Source: SYFY01 sp041752315
Lineage (GTDB): Bacteria; Pseudomonadota; Gammaproteobacteria; Pseudomonadales; Azotimanducaceae
Assembly: GCA_041752315.1 (NCBI GenBank)
Contig: JBGSHJ010000036.1
Location: 1 to 64,000, forward strand
Direction: 5' to 3'
Length of the DNA stretch: 64,000 nt
This document shows, piece by piece, positions 1-8,510 of the stretch (within the stretch, counting starts at the first letter, position 1; every line of letters begins with the position of its first letter). The position numbers were made by a program, and so were the translations under genes. The notes beneath the pieces are model-generated. The model did no database searches. It was given only the letters and a program-made list of their open reading frames with translations, and had not been told where the DNA came from.

Positions 1-252
1 CTGAGGCCGTTGGCGGTGGGCCTGGGTGACCCGGAACGGGTGTTGCCCCTGTCGCTGCGCGCTTACCTTGAATTGCTGCAGGTCATCATCGACGACCGAC
101 CCAACCTCCCGAAGGACTCGCCGGAAGCGCGCTGGCTGCGGGACGTGGCCAGTATTCACAAGCGACAACGGGCCTATGGGTCCGAGGGAGATCTGGTGGC
201 CTGGGGCAGCGCCCGGAACTGGAAGCGGCTCGGGGATCGTTTGTCCGCCTGA
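1..252 (+). CDS. C-terminal part of a RAYT/IS200-like transposase (partial, runs off left edge)
   Basis: The frame is open to the left edge and ends with a stop at 250-252, so only the last ~83 residues are seen. The segment LPLSLRAYLELL followed by a short basic tail (HKRQRAYG, NWKRLGDRL) resembles the C-terminal region of REP-associated tyrosine transposases (Y1 HUH family), where a 'sl.dYleLvdw' motif follows the catalytic domain. The catalytic HUH and Tyr residues would lie outside the window. Context supports the call: two REP-type palindromes start 194 bp downstream and more copies occur near 53-55 kb. It could instead be another short DNA-binding protein. Family assignment is inference from weak similarity. 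Confidence 0.5.
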   Translation: MRPLAVGLGDPERVLPLSLRAYLELLQVIIDDRPNLPKDSPEARWLRDVASIHKRQRAYGSEGDLVAWGSARNWKRLGDRLSA

Positions 253-445
253 GCTGGATCGTGATGGGCTTTCATGAAACGGCGCAGGCCAACCCCCATT
301 TTTCACCTCCCTTGAATCCCGGCCAGCGATTGTTCGGGAACCTGCCCCCGCCGCACCTGGAGTGGGCTCCGGGCTCAAGATCGCTCCGCCTCGCGTTCGC
401 TGTCTGAGACGACAATTCCGGCCACCCCTGCGCATACCCGTGGGT

Positions 446-506
446 CGAGGTGTGTCCTCGTTCAGAGGTGCGTGGGGTGTGTTAGCGTGAGCGAGGTGTG
501 TCCTCG
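446..506. repeat. REP-type palindromes, cluster A (two copies)
   Basis: Two identical 15-bp palindromes CGAGGTGTGTCCTCG lie at 446-460 and 492-506 (5-bp stem CGAGG/CCTCG, loop TGTGT). They are in the same orientation, 46 bp apart, between the RAYT-like fragment and the cupin gene stop. The same unit recurs at 53528-53594 and 54988-55078. The rest of 253-516 contains no recognisable gene. Confidence 0.85.
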
Positions 507-516
507 TTAGTGGGAG

Positions 517-867
517 TCACCGCTTCAGATCCTCCGGTACACGGTTGACCGGATCGCCAAATTCCGCCGGCGGGACCGAGGTGCCGAAGATGATGTGATA
601 ACCGCCGCGGCTCATCTCCGCATGCAGCGCCCATCGGGGCACCACGATATGGCTTCCGGTACGACAGACATGGGTCTTGCCGCCCGCGACATCCGTAAAG
701 TGCAGGTCACCATCAAGAATATAGAGTTCAGCGTGAAAGTCGTGCCAGTGGCTGGTGTTTTCCACGGGCGGAACATCGAGTTCCATGAGGACCAACCCCG
801 AACGGACGACCGCGGCTTCCGCTTCGGTACGGTTCTTGAATGCGTCGTGATGGATACGAATGCTCAT
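517..867 (-). CDS. Small single-domain cupin protein
   Basis: A 116-residue protein with a cupin_2-type fold. Metal-binding motif 1 is visible as H40-W-H42 ... E47 followed by LYILDG, and motif 2 as P..W.LH82. Single-domain cupins act as small metalloenzymes or sensors; substrate unknown. The start overlaps the stop of the upstream DUF35 gene by 4 bp (ATGA), so it is the last gene of the minus-strand acyl-CoA operon (5170 to 517). In that setting it may isomerise or hydrate a pathway intermediate, but this is inference. Fold call is firm, role is not. Confidence 0.8.
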   Translation of the reverse strand: MSIRIHHDAFKNRTEAEAAVVRSGLVLMELDVPPVENTSHWHDFHAELYILDGDLHFTDVAGGKTHVCRTGSHIVVPRWALHAEMSRGGYHIIFGTSVPPAEFGDPVNRVPEDLKR

Positions 868-1280
868 CTGCTGGTCTCCACGATCTGGAACTGGGGAATC
901 GCAACCGCCTCGCTGCGCCGTTCGAAGGTCAACATGACCGGCTTGTTGATCGCGATCTGCTCAAGCGGGGTATTGATGATGTTGCTCATGACTGTCGGTC
1001 CCTCCTGGAGTTCGATCAGCGCAACCACATAAGGAACGTCGGCTTCAAATGCTGCAGACACGGCTCGCCGGATTACCGTGAAACTGCGCACCGTACCGGC
1101 GCCACTGGCTGGAACGTCGATCAGCCTGTCGTGACCACATTGCCTGCACAGTACGCGATGGTAGTGCTGGACGTGGTTGCATGCCTTGCATCGCTGGACC
1201 AGAAGATGGCCTTCATTGCAGGCAGCCCAGTAAGCCCGGCTCTGCGCATCGACCGGTGGCAGCGGTTTGCCCGGCGTCAC
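864..1280 (-). CDS. DUF35 OB-fold Zn-ribbon protein, partner of thiolase homologue
   Basis: A 138-residue protein. Residues ~15-50 form a rubredoxin-like Zn ribbon with C31-x2-C34 and C45-x2-C48, and the rest is the DUF35 OB fold (PYVVALIELQEGP, then a beta-rich tail). DUF35 proteins bind SCP2/thiolase-type enzymes and are needed for their activity, as in the sterol side-chain aldolase Ltp2-ChsH2 complexes. The gene overlaps the adjacent thiolase homologue by 4 bp (start 1280 versus thiolase stop 1277), which is the expected pairing. Four zinc cysteines are intact. Confidence 0.88.
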   Translation of the reverse strand: MTPGKPLPPVDAQSRAYWAACNEGHLLVQRCKACNHVQHYHRVLCRQCGHDRLIDVPASGAGTVRSFTVIRRAVSAAFEADVPYVVALIELQEGPTVMSNIINTPLEQIAINKPVMLTFERRSEAVAIPQFQIVETSR

Positions 1281-2446
1281 AACGTTCGCTCCGAACCGAG
1301 CAGTACCGTACAGTGACTGGAGAGAATGCCGCCTTGCGCATGCACCAATCCTATATCGGCTTCCTGCACCTGACGGGCTTCCGCTCCGCGTCGGATCTGT
1401 CGCACCGATTCCGTAAGGGCAAACATGGAGCCAGGATTGCCCGGATGGCAGTGGGACAGCAAACCGCCATGCGTATTGATCGGCAGTCGGCCGCCGGGCG
1501 CACCATCTCCCCGCAGGAAAAAATCTCCGGCTTCACCTTTGCCACACAGCCCAAGATCTTCCATCTCGATCAGCACCACCGGCGTGAAGCAGTCGTAAAT
1601 CTGTGCAAAATCCACATCTGCGGGTTTGAGCCCTGCCATCAGGAAGGCCCGTTCGCCGCTTTGTCGAGCCGATGAGTGGATCAGGGACACTGCCTGACTG
1701 ATGTGTTCATGGCCACGTCCCTCACCAGCGCCCAACAGAAAGACCGGTGCATGTGGTGAGTGCCTGGCTCGATCAGCCCGTGTGAGGACCACCGCTGCGC
1801 CACCATCGGACACCAGGGAACAATCCAGCAATCGCAATGGATCGGCGATCAGTCGACTCGCAAGCACATCTTCGATCGTGATGGGCTTGCGCATTTCCGC
1901 GTGCGGATTGAGACAGGCATGCTGTCGGCCAGACACCGCCACGGCGGCAAAGTGTTCAGGGCTCGCGCCATAGGCGTGCAGGTAGGCCTGGGCAATCAGC
2001 GCGTAGTAGCCGGGGACGGTAGCGCCATACGGGGTTTCGTACTGGGCATGACCCGAGGATGACTGCATGATCATCGCCTGCTCCCGGGAAAGCCCGGTGC
2101 GCAGGCTGTCAGCCATTGAGATGACCACGGTATCGCAGATCCCGGCATCGATGGCCAGGGCCGCCTGGTACAGAACGGTGAAGGTCGCACCTCCACCCGC
2201 TGCGGCGGTCGCACAATATCGCGGCCGGATCCCCAGATATTCGGCCACAGCCTCCGCGTGATACATGTAAGGTTGTGCCATGCTGTTGCACGTGACAAGT
2301 CCATCAACGTCCGAGAGCTTCAATCCCGCATCACGAACCGCCGCCAGCGCCGCATCGATACACAGGGTGGTTGCACTGCGGTCCGGCACCTTGCCGACAG
2401 GCGTTTCCGCAATGCCGATGATCGCCGTACTGCCCCGTAGGCCCAT
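1277..2446 (-). CDS. Thiolase-superfamily protein (SCP-x/Ltp2-like, probably retro-aldolase)
   Basis: A 389-residue thiolase fold with the typical start (STAIIGIAETPVGK), a central LLDCSLVSDGGAAVVL segment and the C-terminal NTHGGLLS.CHPGNPGS block. The region that normally holds the nucleophilic Cys reads AAAGGGATFTVLYQAA, so the Cys appears to be replaced by Gly. This is the pattern expected of the non-thiolytic, DUF35-associated subgroup, of which Ltp2-type enzymes cleave tertiary beta-hydroxyacyl-CoAs by retro-aldol reaction. Neighbouring hotdog hydratases and paired acyl-CoA dehydrogenases fit removal of an acyl side chain. Exact substrate is unknown. Confidence 0.82.
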   Translation of the reverse strand: MGLRGSTAIIGIAETPVGKVPDRSATTLCIDAALAAVRDAGLKLSDVDGLVTCNSMAQPYMYHAEAVAEYLGIRPRYCATAAAGGGATFTVLYQAALAIDAGICDTVVISMADSLRTGLSREQAMIMQSSSGHAQYETPYGATVPGYYALIAQAYLHAYGASPEHFAAVAVSGRQHACLNPHAEMRKPITIEDVLASRLIADPLRLLDCSLVSDGGAAVVLTRADRARHSPHAPVFLLGAGEGRGHEHISQAVSLIHSSARQSGERAFLMAGLKPADVDFAQIYDCFTPVVLIEMEDLGLCGKGEAGDFFLRGDGAPGGRLPINTHGGLLSHCHPGNPGSMFALTESVRQIRRGAEARQVQEADIGLVHAQGGILSSHCTVLLGSERTL

Positions 2447-2465
2447 CAGAAGAGTCCCATCAGAA
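2442..2465. repeat. Tandem microduplication at a stop/start junction
   Basis: CCCATCAGAA occurs twice, at 2442-2451 and 2456-2465 (period 14). On the minus strand it duplicates the TTCTGATGGG segment holding the stop of the MaoC gene and the ATG of the thiolase homologue, so both stop and start are present twice. One of five such duplications in the window. Confidence 0.8.
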
Positions 2466-2879
2466 AAACCTCACCGTTGCCTTTCCAGGGGTGATGATTG
2501 CACCGGCTTCGTTCCTGACAAACAGATCACAGGACACCCGCCGATTGACAACGTCAATGGCCAGGATAGAACCACCTGCCGTCAGTGTTTCGCCAATGTA
2601 TGAAGCCTGTCGATTCGAGTATTCCAGCTGCTCCACGATTCCCGTCTCGCCCACCCAGTTATCCGCCACCTGGCCGAGCCAGTCGCCCAGCATGGGCCCG
2701 GCGATGACGAGGCCTGGGTACCCTTCCACCGTCGTCGCGTAGGGAAGGTCGTAGTGAATGCGGTGCGCGTTCCACAATACGGCGTTATAGAAAAAGAGCT
2801 GAACGTTGTCCGGCGTGTAACGTGTTTCCGGCAGGCTGTCACCCACGCTGATCGTGCCGAGGTCTCGAGGGGTACTCAT
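2460..2879 (-). CDS. MaoC-like hotdog hydratase, catalytic half
   Basis: A 139-residue single hotdog domain. The segment N37-A-H-R-I-H42-YDLPYA corresponds to the hydratase-2 motif with the catalytic His at 42 and a polar partner at 37; the helix-containing VIAGPMLGDWLG segment follows. Such proteins hydrate enoyl-CoAs and often need a second, non-catalytic hotdog partner (as ChsH1/ChsH2 for sterol side chains). The partner is encoded directly upstream with a 4-bp overlap. Its 3' end lies in a 14-bp microduplication that also contains the next gene's start. Confidence 0.83.
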   Translation of the reverse strand: MSTPRDLGTISVGDSLPETRYTPDNVQLFFYNAVLWNAHRIHYDLPYATTVEGYPGLVIAGPMLGDWLGQVADNWVGETGIVEQLEYSNRQASYIGETLTAGGSILAIDVVNRRVSCDLFVRNEAGAIITPGKATVRFF

Positions 2880-3328
2880 CGCAGGAGTCTCGTCGTTTTT
2901 TCCGTCAGGACCGGACTGCCGTCTTCCCGGGTCACCTCCAGAACCACCTCATAAAAGATGAGTGCACCACTGCGCCCTTCCTTTTCGTAGATGCTGGTCA
3001 ATGTCCGGGTGCCGATCAGCGTGTCCCCCGCACGAATCCGATTGTGGTACCGGATGTCGAGACCACCGGCCATCGCCTTTTCCAGCGGGAACTTCGGCAG
3101 CAGCTTGTCAATCGAAACACCATCCGTCGAAAGTTCAGCCAGCGGCACCACATCCCAGAACAAGGCAACGTGATACAGCGGCGGAGCTTCATCACCATCG
3201 ATGTATCTGCGCTGAGTCTGCGATGTCGCAATCGCATACTTGCGCAGATCCCGACGTGTCACGACTTCGGTGCGCGGCTCCGATCGCCTGCCGATGCAGG
3301 CCAGTATCTCGGGGGTCAACACGGGCAT
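2876..3328 (-). CDS. FAS1/MaoC N-terminal-type hotdog protein (dehydratase partner)
   Basis: A 150-residue protein of the FAS1_DH/MaoC N-terminal family. It has the substrate-binding DIRYHNRIRAGDTLIGTRTL and the YEKEGRSGALIFYEV strand, but no hydratase-2 catalytic Asp/His. It probably forms a heteromer with the catalytic hotdog subunit encoded immediately downstream (4-bp overlap), giving a bulky-substrate enoyl-CoA hydratase. The gene pair sits between an LLM flavin oxidoreductase and the thiolase/DUF35 pair in one minus-strand operon. Confidence 0.82.
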   Translation of the reverse strand: MPVLTPEILACIGRRSEPRTEVVTRRDLRKYAIATSQTQRRYIDGDEAPPLYHVALFWDVVPLAELSTDGVSIDKLLPKFPLEKAMAGGLDIRYHNRIRAGDTLIGTRTLTSIYEKEGRSGALIFYEVVLEVTREDGSPVLTEKTTRLLR

Positions 3329-3344
3329 AAGATCTCTCCCGGTC

Positions 3345-4361
3345 TCAGGATTCGAGCGCTGCGCGCACTTTTGGCAGGACCTGGGTAGCCATGTATTCGA
3401 TGCGTGCGCTGCCTTGTTCTATCGGCTCACCTGGCAACTGAGCCCAGAAGTGGATGTCCCTGATCTCGGGATAGGCCTGGAGCATGCTGACCAGTTCGCG
3501 CACGGCCTGTTCGCCATCCCAGACTTCGTACAACCCGTCACGCAGTGCCGCAGCACCATCCGGAAACAGTGGCACCTGGTCCGGAGGTCCGAATGCTCCC
3601 CAGGACACATAGGCATTGGTCTGATACAGCGCATGGGGCGCCACCTTGCGTGCTTCGGCCTCGGGATCTGCACTGATGATGCCCCAGTGACCTGCATAGA
3701 TTGCGCCGCTCGCGCGTGGCTTGCCCTGGGCCTCCAGTGCCTTGATGTAGACGTCGTGGCCGATGCCACCTGTGGACAGGAACCCATCTCCCAGTCGGGC
3801 CGCTCGTGCGATGGCCGGTTCAGCCATGCCACCCATCAGGATCCTGGGTGCAACCGCAGGCACCGGTCGCACCGGCAGATCGGTGATCTGGTGGCGTTTT
3901 CCCGCCAGACGCACGGGCTTACCGGACCAGGCCTGGCGCAGGATATCCACCCCTTCTTCCATCAGGCTGGGCCGGTGCCTGAGGTCGCGTCTGAAATAGT
4001 TGAACTCCACTTCGCGATAACCCAGTCCCACACCCAGATCAAATCGACCGCGAGTGAGAATGGACAGGGATGCAGCGTCTTCGGCAAGCCGAACGGGATC
4101 TGCCAACGGCAGCAGAATCAGGTTCGTGCCAATCTGCATCTTCCGTGTGCATTCACCAATGGCCGCAGCGATGAGCAGCGGTGACGGCGTGTAACCGTCT
4201 TCGACAAAGTGGTGCTCGGTCAGCCAGACCGACTCAAAACCCAGTTGTTCAGCCCAGGCGATCTGCTTCAGATACTCCTGGTAAAGGTCTTCGAAGCTGA
4301 ATCGCGAAGGAGGCGGATTCCGGAAGTCATACCACAGACCAAAACGGACGTTTCTGCTCAT
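3345..4361 (-). CDS. LLM-class flavin-dependent oxidoreductase (luciferase-like)
   Basis: A 338-residue TIM-barrel protein of the bacterial luciferase family: N-terminal RFGLWYDFRNP, the FESVWLTEHHFVEDGYTPSP motif, the GTNLILLPLADPVRLAEDAASL block and RFDLGVGLGYREVEF. These enzymes use FMNH2 or F420 for monooxygenation or hydride transfer. Substrate cannot be read from sequence, but position in an acyl-CoA operon suggests oxygenation of a pathway intermediate. The start overlaps the upstream alpha/beta-hydrolase stop by 4 bp. Confidence 0.87.
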   Translation of the reverse strand: MSRNVRFGLWYDFRNPPPSRFSFEDLYQEYLKQIAWAEQLGFESVWLTEHHFVEDGYTPSPLLIAAAIGECTRKMQIGTNLILLPLADPVRLAEDAASLSILTRGRFDLGVGLGYREVEFNYFRRDLRHRPSLMEEGVDILRQAWSGKPVRLAGKRHQITDLPVRPVPAVAPRILMGGMAEPAIARAARLGDGFLSTGGIGHDVYIKALEAQGKPRASGAIYAGHWGIISADPEAEARKVAPHALYQTNAYVSWGAFGPPDQVPLFPDGAAALRDGLYEVWDGEQAVRELVSMLQAYPEIRDIHFWAQLPGEPIEQGSARIEYMATQVLPKVRAALES

Positions 4362-5170
4362 GCCGGGATGCCTCCAAGAAAATCATGCAACAGCTTTCTG
4401 TAGGTTGGTGCATCTTCAAGGAAGGGTGCATGCCCACATCCTTCCATCACGGCAAGACGGCCCTGCGGGAGCAGTTTGCTCGCAAATTCAGCGATGCCTG
4501 GCGGCACAACGGCATCCTTGTCACCCGTGATGACCAGCGCCGGTACCTCGAGGGACTGCATGAGGCTGCGCTGATCGATGTTTGCCAGCGCACCCAGTGA
4601 TGCGTCAGCAGCAGGCCCTGCCTGCAGCGCCAATCGGAAAGCCTGCTCCTTGACGATCGTCTGCACCGGCGCGACAAAAACACCCTGAAAATACAGCCCG
4701 TACAGGAAGTTCACACGATCGGCGCGCAGTGCTGCCACGGTACCGGCCACATCAGCTGCAGTACCACCATGCGGAAAGCCATCGGCCTGGGTGTAACGCG
4801 GTGTAGCGCCGCCGGTCAACACCAGCCCCTTCAGCCGCCGACCCAGTTTGCCCGCTGCATCAACCACTACCGCGCCGCCGAGTGACCAGCCATTGAGCAC
4901 CACATTCTGCAGTGACAAGTGTTCGCACAGGGCGACAATGTCGCTGCCCAGCGCCTCGATGGACACATCCGAAAAATCCTTGTCCGATTGCCCGCAGGCA
5001 CGGTGATCGTAGGCCAGGACGCCAAGGCCTGCATCGCACAATCCTGCGGTGACATCATCCCAGGCCCGGGAATTCATCCCCCAGCCATGGGACAGGACAA
5101 CCGTCGGACCAAGACCCGGATAAAACTCATAGGCGATGGATTTGTTGCCTTCAACGGCAAGATGACTCAT
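4358..5170 (-). CDS. Alpha/beta hydrolase
   Basis: About 270 residues with an alpha/beta hydrolase fold: oxyanion-hole segment LSHGWG, nucleophile elbow N-G-W-S96-L-G-G, acid in TGDKDAVVP and histidine in EGCGHAPFLED. I place the start at 5170 (MSHLAVEG), because GGGGGA lies 7 nt upstream; an in-frame start 24 nt further upstream would also be open. It is the first gene of the minus-strand operon ending at 517 and is divergent from the nitroreductase gene. Probably hydrolyses an ester, lactone or C-C bond of the pathway substrate. Confidence 0.85.
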   Translation of the reverse strand: MSHLAVEGNKSIAYEFYPGLGPTVVLSHGWGMNSRAWDDVTAGLCDAGLGVLAYDHRACGQSDKDFSDVSIEALGSDIVALCEHLSLQNVVLNGWSLGGAVVVDAAGKLGRRLKGLVLTGGATPRYTQADGFPHGGTAADVAGTVAALRADRVNFLYGLYFQGVFVAPVQTIVKEQAFRLALQAGPAADASLGALANIDQRSLMQSLEVPALVITGDKDAVVPPGIAEFASKLLPQGRLAVMEGCGHAPFLEDAPTYRKLLHDFLGGIPA

Positions 5171-5275
5171 TTTTTTCCCCCGGAATTGGCACAAAGAATA
5201 ACACCAAACTTCAGGCTGTCATCGACACGGTCAGTCGGGATAGGATCGATTCATCCTGGTTGACCGGAACTTCTC

Positions 5276-5938
5276 ATGGATCTGTACGATGTCATGCACA
5301 CAACCTTTGCGGCACGCGACTTTACCGATGAACCGGTGACGGATGAAGTCATCCGGCGCATTCTGGATCACGCCCGCTTTGCGCCCAGCGGTGGCAACCG
5401 CCAGGGCTGGAAGGTCATCGTCGTGCGCGATCCGGCCACCCGGGCCGCTCTCGGTCCAATGATCCGCCCGACCATGCAGCGCTATATCGCCCAGGTGCAG
5501 GCCGGCGAGGCGCCGTGGAACACCATCCATCCAACACGTCTTTCACCGGAAGAGATCAGCCGGGTCGAGCCACCGCAGGCACTGATCAACAAGCTGACCA
5601 ACGCCCCGGTGCTGTTGCTGGTATTTGTCGACCTGTCCGTGGTTGCATCCTTCGATTCGCAACTCGACCGCATCGGTGTCATCTCCGGCGCTTCGGTTTA
5701 TCCATTTGTCTGGAACATTCTGCTCGCAGCACGCAATGAAGGGCTGGGTGGCACGCTGACAACCTTCGCGGCAGGCAGGGAATCCGCGGTCCAGGAGTTG
5801 CTGGGAGTGCCCTCCCATGTGGCCATGGCAGCAATGATTCCGCTCGGCAAACCGGTCAGGCAACTCACGAAGCTCAAACGCAAACCCGTGGCCGAGTTTG
5901 CGACGCTGGAGCGGTGGGATGGGCAGCGACTGGGCTAG
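5276..5938 (+). CDS. Nitroreductase-family flavoprotein
   Basis: A 220-residue nitroreductase fold: N-terminal helix with TTFAARDFTDEPVTDEVI, the FMN-binding FAPSGGNRQGWK motif and a late LNEGLGGT-type segment (ARNEGLGGTLTTFAAG). Members use FMN and NAD(P)H to reduce nitro groups, quinones or enones. It is divergent from the acyl-CoA operon (105-bp shared intergenic region) and is followed by a strong bidirectional hairpin at 5945-5967. Physiological substrate unknown. Confidence 0.88.
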   Translation: MDLYDVMHTTFAARDFTDEPVTDEVIRRILDHARFAPSGGNRQGWKVIVVRDPATRAALGPMIRPTMQRYIAQVQAGEAPWNTIHPTRLSPEEISRVEPPQALINKLTNAPVLLLVFVDLSVVASFDSQLDRIGVISGASVYPFVWNILLAARNEGLGGTLTTFAAGRESAVQELLGVPSHVAMAAMIPLGKPVRQLTKLKRKPVAEFATLERWDGQRLG

Positions 5939-5944
5939 GGCTGA

Positions 5945-5967
5945 CCGAAGGGCATCGATCCCTTCGG
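5945..5967. terminator. Bidirectional terminator-type hairpin between convergent genes
   Basis: CCGAAGGG (5945-5952) and CCCTTCGG (5960-5967) form a perfect 8-bp stem with loop CATCGAT. It lies between the stop of the plus-strand nitroreductase gene (5938) and the stop of the minus-strand acyl-CoA dehydrogenase (5983). No long T tract follows on either side, so it may be a weak intrinsic terminator. Confidence 0.65.
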
Positions 5968-5982
5968 TGGCTTGCAAAGCGC

Positions 5983-7224
5983 TCAGTTTCCCGACGGAAT
6001 CCTGTTGAACGGCACACCCTTGTCCGCCCGCATGTCTTCCGGAAGACCCAGCACACGTTCCGCAATGATGTTGCGCAGGATCTGGTCGGTACCCCCCTCG
6101 ATACGCACCGCAGGCGAGCGCAGCAACATGGCCTGGAAACGGGCGTTGCCTTCGGCAATCACCGGATCGTTCACCACCGAACCAAATCCCTGCAGGTCCA
6201 TGGCGTACTTGGCGATGTCCTGCATCATGCCACCCGCGACGAGCTTGCCGATGGAATTTTCAGGTCCGGGAGTTTCGCCACGTGACAGTGCGGAGATTGC
6301 ACGCGCTGCCGTATTTCTCAGCCCTGAAGCCTTGCAGTACCAGTCTGCCAGACGCGACCGTACCGCAGAATCGTTCACCGCCTTGTCACGGGAAATCGGT
6401 AGTGACTGGACCAGACTGTTCAGCTCAGGGAAGCCCGTCGCGATACTGCCACCGATGGCCAGGCGCTCGTTCATCAGCGTGGTCAGCGACACCCGCCAGC
6501 CGTCACCCACGGCGCCCAGGCGCTGGGAATCCGGAATGCGGACGTTGTCGAAATACACTTCGTTGAATCCGCTCTGGCCGTTCACCTGCTTGATCGGCCG
6601 GATATCAACGCCGGGAGAACGCATGTCCAGAAAGAACATGGTCATGCCCTTGTGCTTGGCAACGGTGGGATCGGTACGCGTGATCAGGATGCCGTAATCG
6701 GAATACTGGGCACCCGACGTCCAGATCTTCTGGCCATTGATGACCCACTCGTCACCCACCTTTTCGGCGCGGGTCCGCAGCCCCGCGAGATCCGACCCGG
6801 CCTGGGGTTCTGAGAACAGCTGGCACCAGACTTCTTCGCCGCTGGCGAGTTTTGGCAGGAGGCGACGTTTATGGTCTTCACCGGCAAACGCCATCATGGT
6901 GGGGCCGCACATGCCTTGCCCGATGATGAACATGCCACCCAGCTTGCCGTAAACGCCTTCTTCCTGGTTCCAGATCACGCTCTGGATGGGCGTTGCGGCT
7001 CGACCGCCGTACTCCTTCGGCCACAACAGGCAGGCCCAGCCCGCCTCCGCTTTTTTCTTCTGCCAGTTTTTTGCCGCTTGCAGGGGGTCTTCGTCACCCG
7101 TGTTCATGCCACCGAAGGTGCTCGATGACAACGCTGCAAACAGGTGCCTTGGCGCATTGGCCTGTATCCAGGTTCTGGCTTCGGTACGAAATTCCGCTTC
7201 GGCCGCAGTGTCGTTGAAATCCAT
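5983..7224 (-). CDS. Acyl-CoA dehydrogenase (large-subunit type)
   Basis: A 413-residue acyl-CoA dehydrogenase with the signature CQLFSEPQAGSDLAGLRTRA, the INGQKIWTSGAQ block and C-terminal RIEGGTDQILRNIIAERVLG. The frame stays open far upstream, but MDFNDTAAEAEF at 7224 is the family start and lies 29 bp after the stop of the next gene. Together with that gene it resembles the two-gene alpha2beta2 dehydrogenases (FadE pairs, ChsE4-ChsE5) that oxidise bulky polycyclic acyl-CoAs. FAD-dependent, cytosolic. Confidence 0.9.
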   Translation of the reverse strand: MDFNDTAAEAEFRTEARTWIQANAPRHLFAALSSSTFGGMNTGDEDPLQAAKNWQKKKAEAGWACLLWPKEYGGRAATPIQSVIWNQEEGVYGKLGGMFIIGQGMCGPTMMAFAGEDHKRRLLPKLASGEEVWCQLFSEPQAGSDLAGLRTRAEKVGDEWVINGQKIWTSGAQYSDYGILITRTDPTVAKHKGMTMFFLDMRSPGVDIRPIKQVNGQSGFNEVYFDNVRIPDSQRLGAVGDGWRVSLTTLMNERLAIGGSIATGFPELNSLVQSLPISRDKAVNDSAVRSRLADWYCKASGLRNTAARAISALSRGETPGPENSIGKLVAGGMMQDIAKYAMDLQGFGSVVNDPVIAEGNARFQAMLLRSPAVRIEGGTDQILRNIIAERVLGLPEDMRADKGVPFNRIPSGN

Positions 7225-7253
7225 CAGTATGTTCCTCTGTTGACCCGGCCTGC

Positions 7254-8363
7254 TCAGGCGGCGCTGGGCAGTGCGTTGACCAGTTTGTTTTCCCATACGT
7301 TCAATCCACCCAGCTCGAGGGCAAGGTAGTTGGAACGGCGGTAGTACAGATGACAGTCGAATTCCCAGGTGAAACCCATGCCACCATGTACCTGGATGTT
7401 GTCGCGCGAACACAGCTGATAGGCCTGGGTGGCAGATACCCGCGCGGTGGCAGCGGCCAGTGGCAATTCGGCAGCATCGGTGGCCAGCGCCCACGCCGCG
7501 TAGTAACAATTGGATTCGGCCAGCTTCAAGGCGACATACATGTCCGCCATCATGTGCTTGAGTCCCTGGAACGAACCAATGGGCCGGCCAAAGGCAAATC
7601 GCTCCCTGGCATAGGCGACCGCCATGTCCAGTGCTGCCTGCGCGCCGCCAATCTGTTCAAACGCAAACAGGACTGCGGCCCGATTCTGGATGCGATCCAG
7701 TTGCTGCATGCCATGGCCCGCGTCTGTGCCCAACAATTCAGCGGACACACTGGCAAAATCGATCCGCGCAGTGTTGCGGGTAGGATCGACCGTTTCCAGT
7801 CGGGTTCGGCTGACACCGGCTGCGTGCAGGTCAACCAGATAGAGCCCAGGGCCTGCATCGCCCCTGGCAAGCACCACTGCACAATCGGCAATCCCACCAT
7901 CAGCAACGGCAAACTTGCGACCGTTCAGCTGGCCACCCTTGACGGTGCACTTGAGGTCTTGTCCATCCAGTTCCGTGCGGTCTTCCGTGGTGGCGAGAGC
8001 GCCGATCAACGTGCCATTGGCCAGTTTGGGCAACAGGGACTGTTTCTGGGCCTCGGTACCAAACAGCAGCAACGCTTCCGTCGCCAGATACACCGAGGAA
8101 GAAAACGGAGTGGGCGCGACCTTGCTGCCAAGTGTCTGCGCAACGAGGCAGAGCGCAAGATACCCGGCGTCAACACCGCCGTACGCCTCGGGAATCGCGG
8201 TGCCGGTCAAACCCATCTCGCACAGGCCTTTCCACACCCCTTCGGCATACACAGCGCGTCCTTCCAGCACTTCGCGAACCACCTTGGCATCACACTGATC
8301 GGCGAGCAGTCGTGCCGTCTGGTCACGGACGAGTTTTTCGTCCTCGGAAAAGTCGAAATTCAA
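7254..8363 (-). CDS. Acyl-CoA dehydrogenase (partner subunit type)
   Basis: A 369-residue acyl-CoA dehydrogenase homologue. The N terminus (MNFDFSEDEKLVRDQTARLLADQ) and C terminus (QVHGGMGFTWEFDCHLYYRRSN) are typical, whereas the central FAD/substrate-contact segment is degenerate (LATTEDRTELDG) relative to its downstream neighbour. This asymmetry is usual in heteromeric acyl-CoA dehydrogenases of steroid and terpenoid side-chain degradation, where one subunit lacks full catalytic residues. The pair probably acts with the thiolase/MaoC operon to the left. Confidence 0.9.
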   Translation of the reverse strand: MNFDFSEDEKLVRDQTARLLADQCDAKVVREVLEGRAVYAEGVWKGLCEMGLTGTAIPEAYGGVDAGYLALCLVAQTLGSKVAPTPFSSSVYLATEALLLFGTEAQKQSLLPKLANGTLIGALATTEDRTELDGQDLKCTVKGGQLNGRKFAVADGGIADCAVVLARGDAGPGLYLVDLHAAGVSRTRLETVDPTRNTARIDFASVSAELLGTDAGHGMQQLDRIQNRAAVLFAFEQIGGAQAALDMAVAYARERFAFGRPIGSFQGLKHMMADMYVALKLAESNCYYAAWALATDAAELPLAAATARVSATQAYQLCSRDNIQVHGGMGFTWEFDCHLYYRRSNYLALELGGLNVWENKLVNALPSAA

Positions 8364-8510
8364 GGTTGTTGCCTCCCGGAGCGTTCTTGTAGATCAAGGG
8401 TTGACTGAAAGTAGACCAGCGCTGCTCGGCGATGTACAGGAGTGCGTGGCCCTGCGGTCAAGGACAGGTTGCCCGCGGCCCGACTGCGCGAATGAAAGTG
8501 CTCCCGTGTG

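Noticed and set aside
7350..8408. About 350-codon frame antisense to an acyl-CoA dehydrogenase
   Set aside because: The opposite strand encodes conserved acyl-CoA dehydrogenase motifs; the antisense product is low in hydrophobic-core pattern and unmatched.
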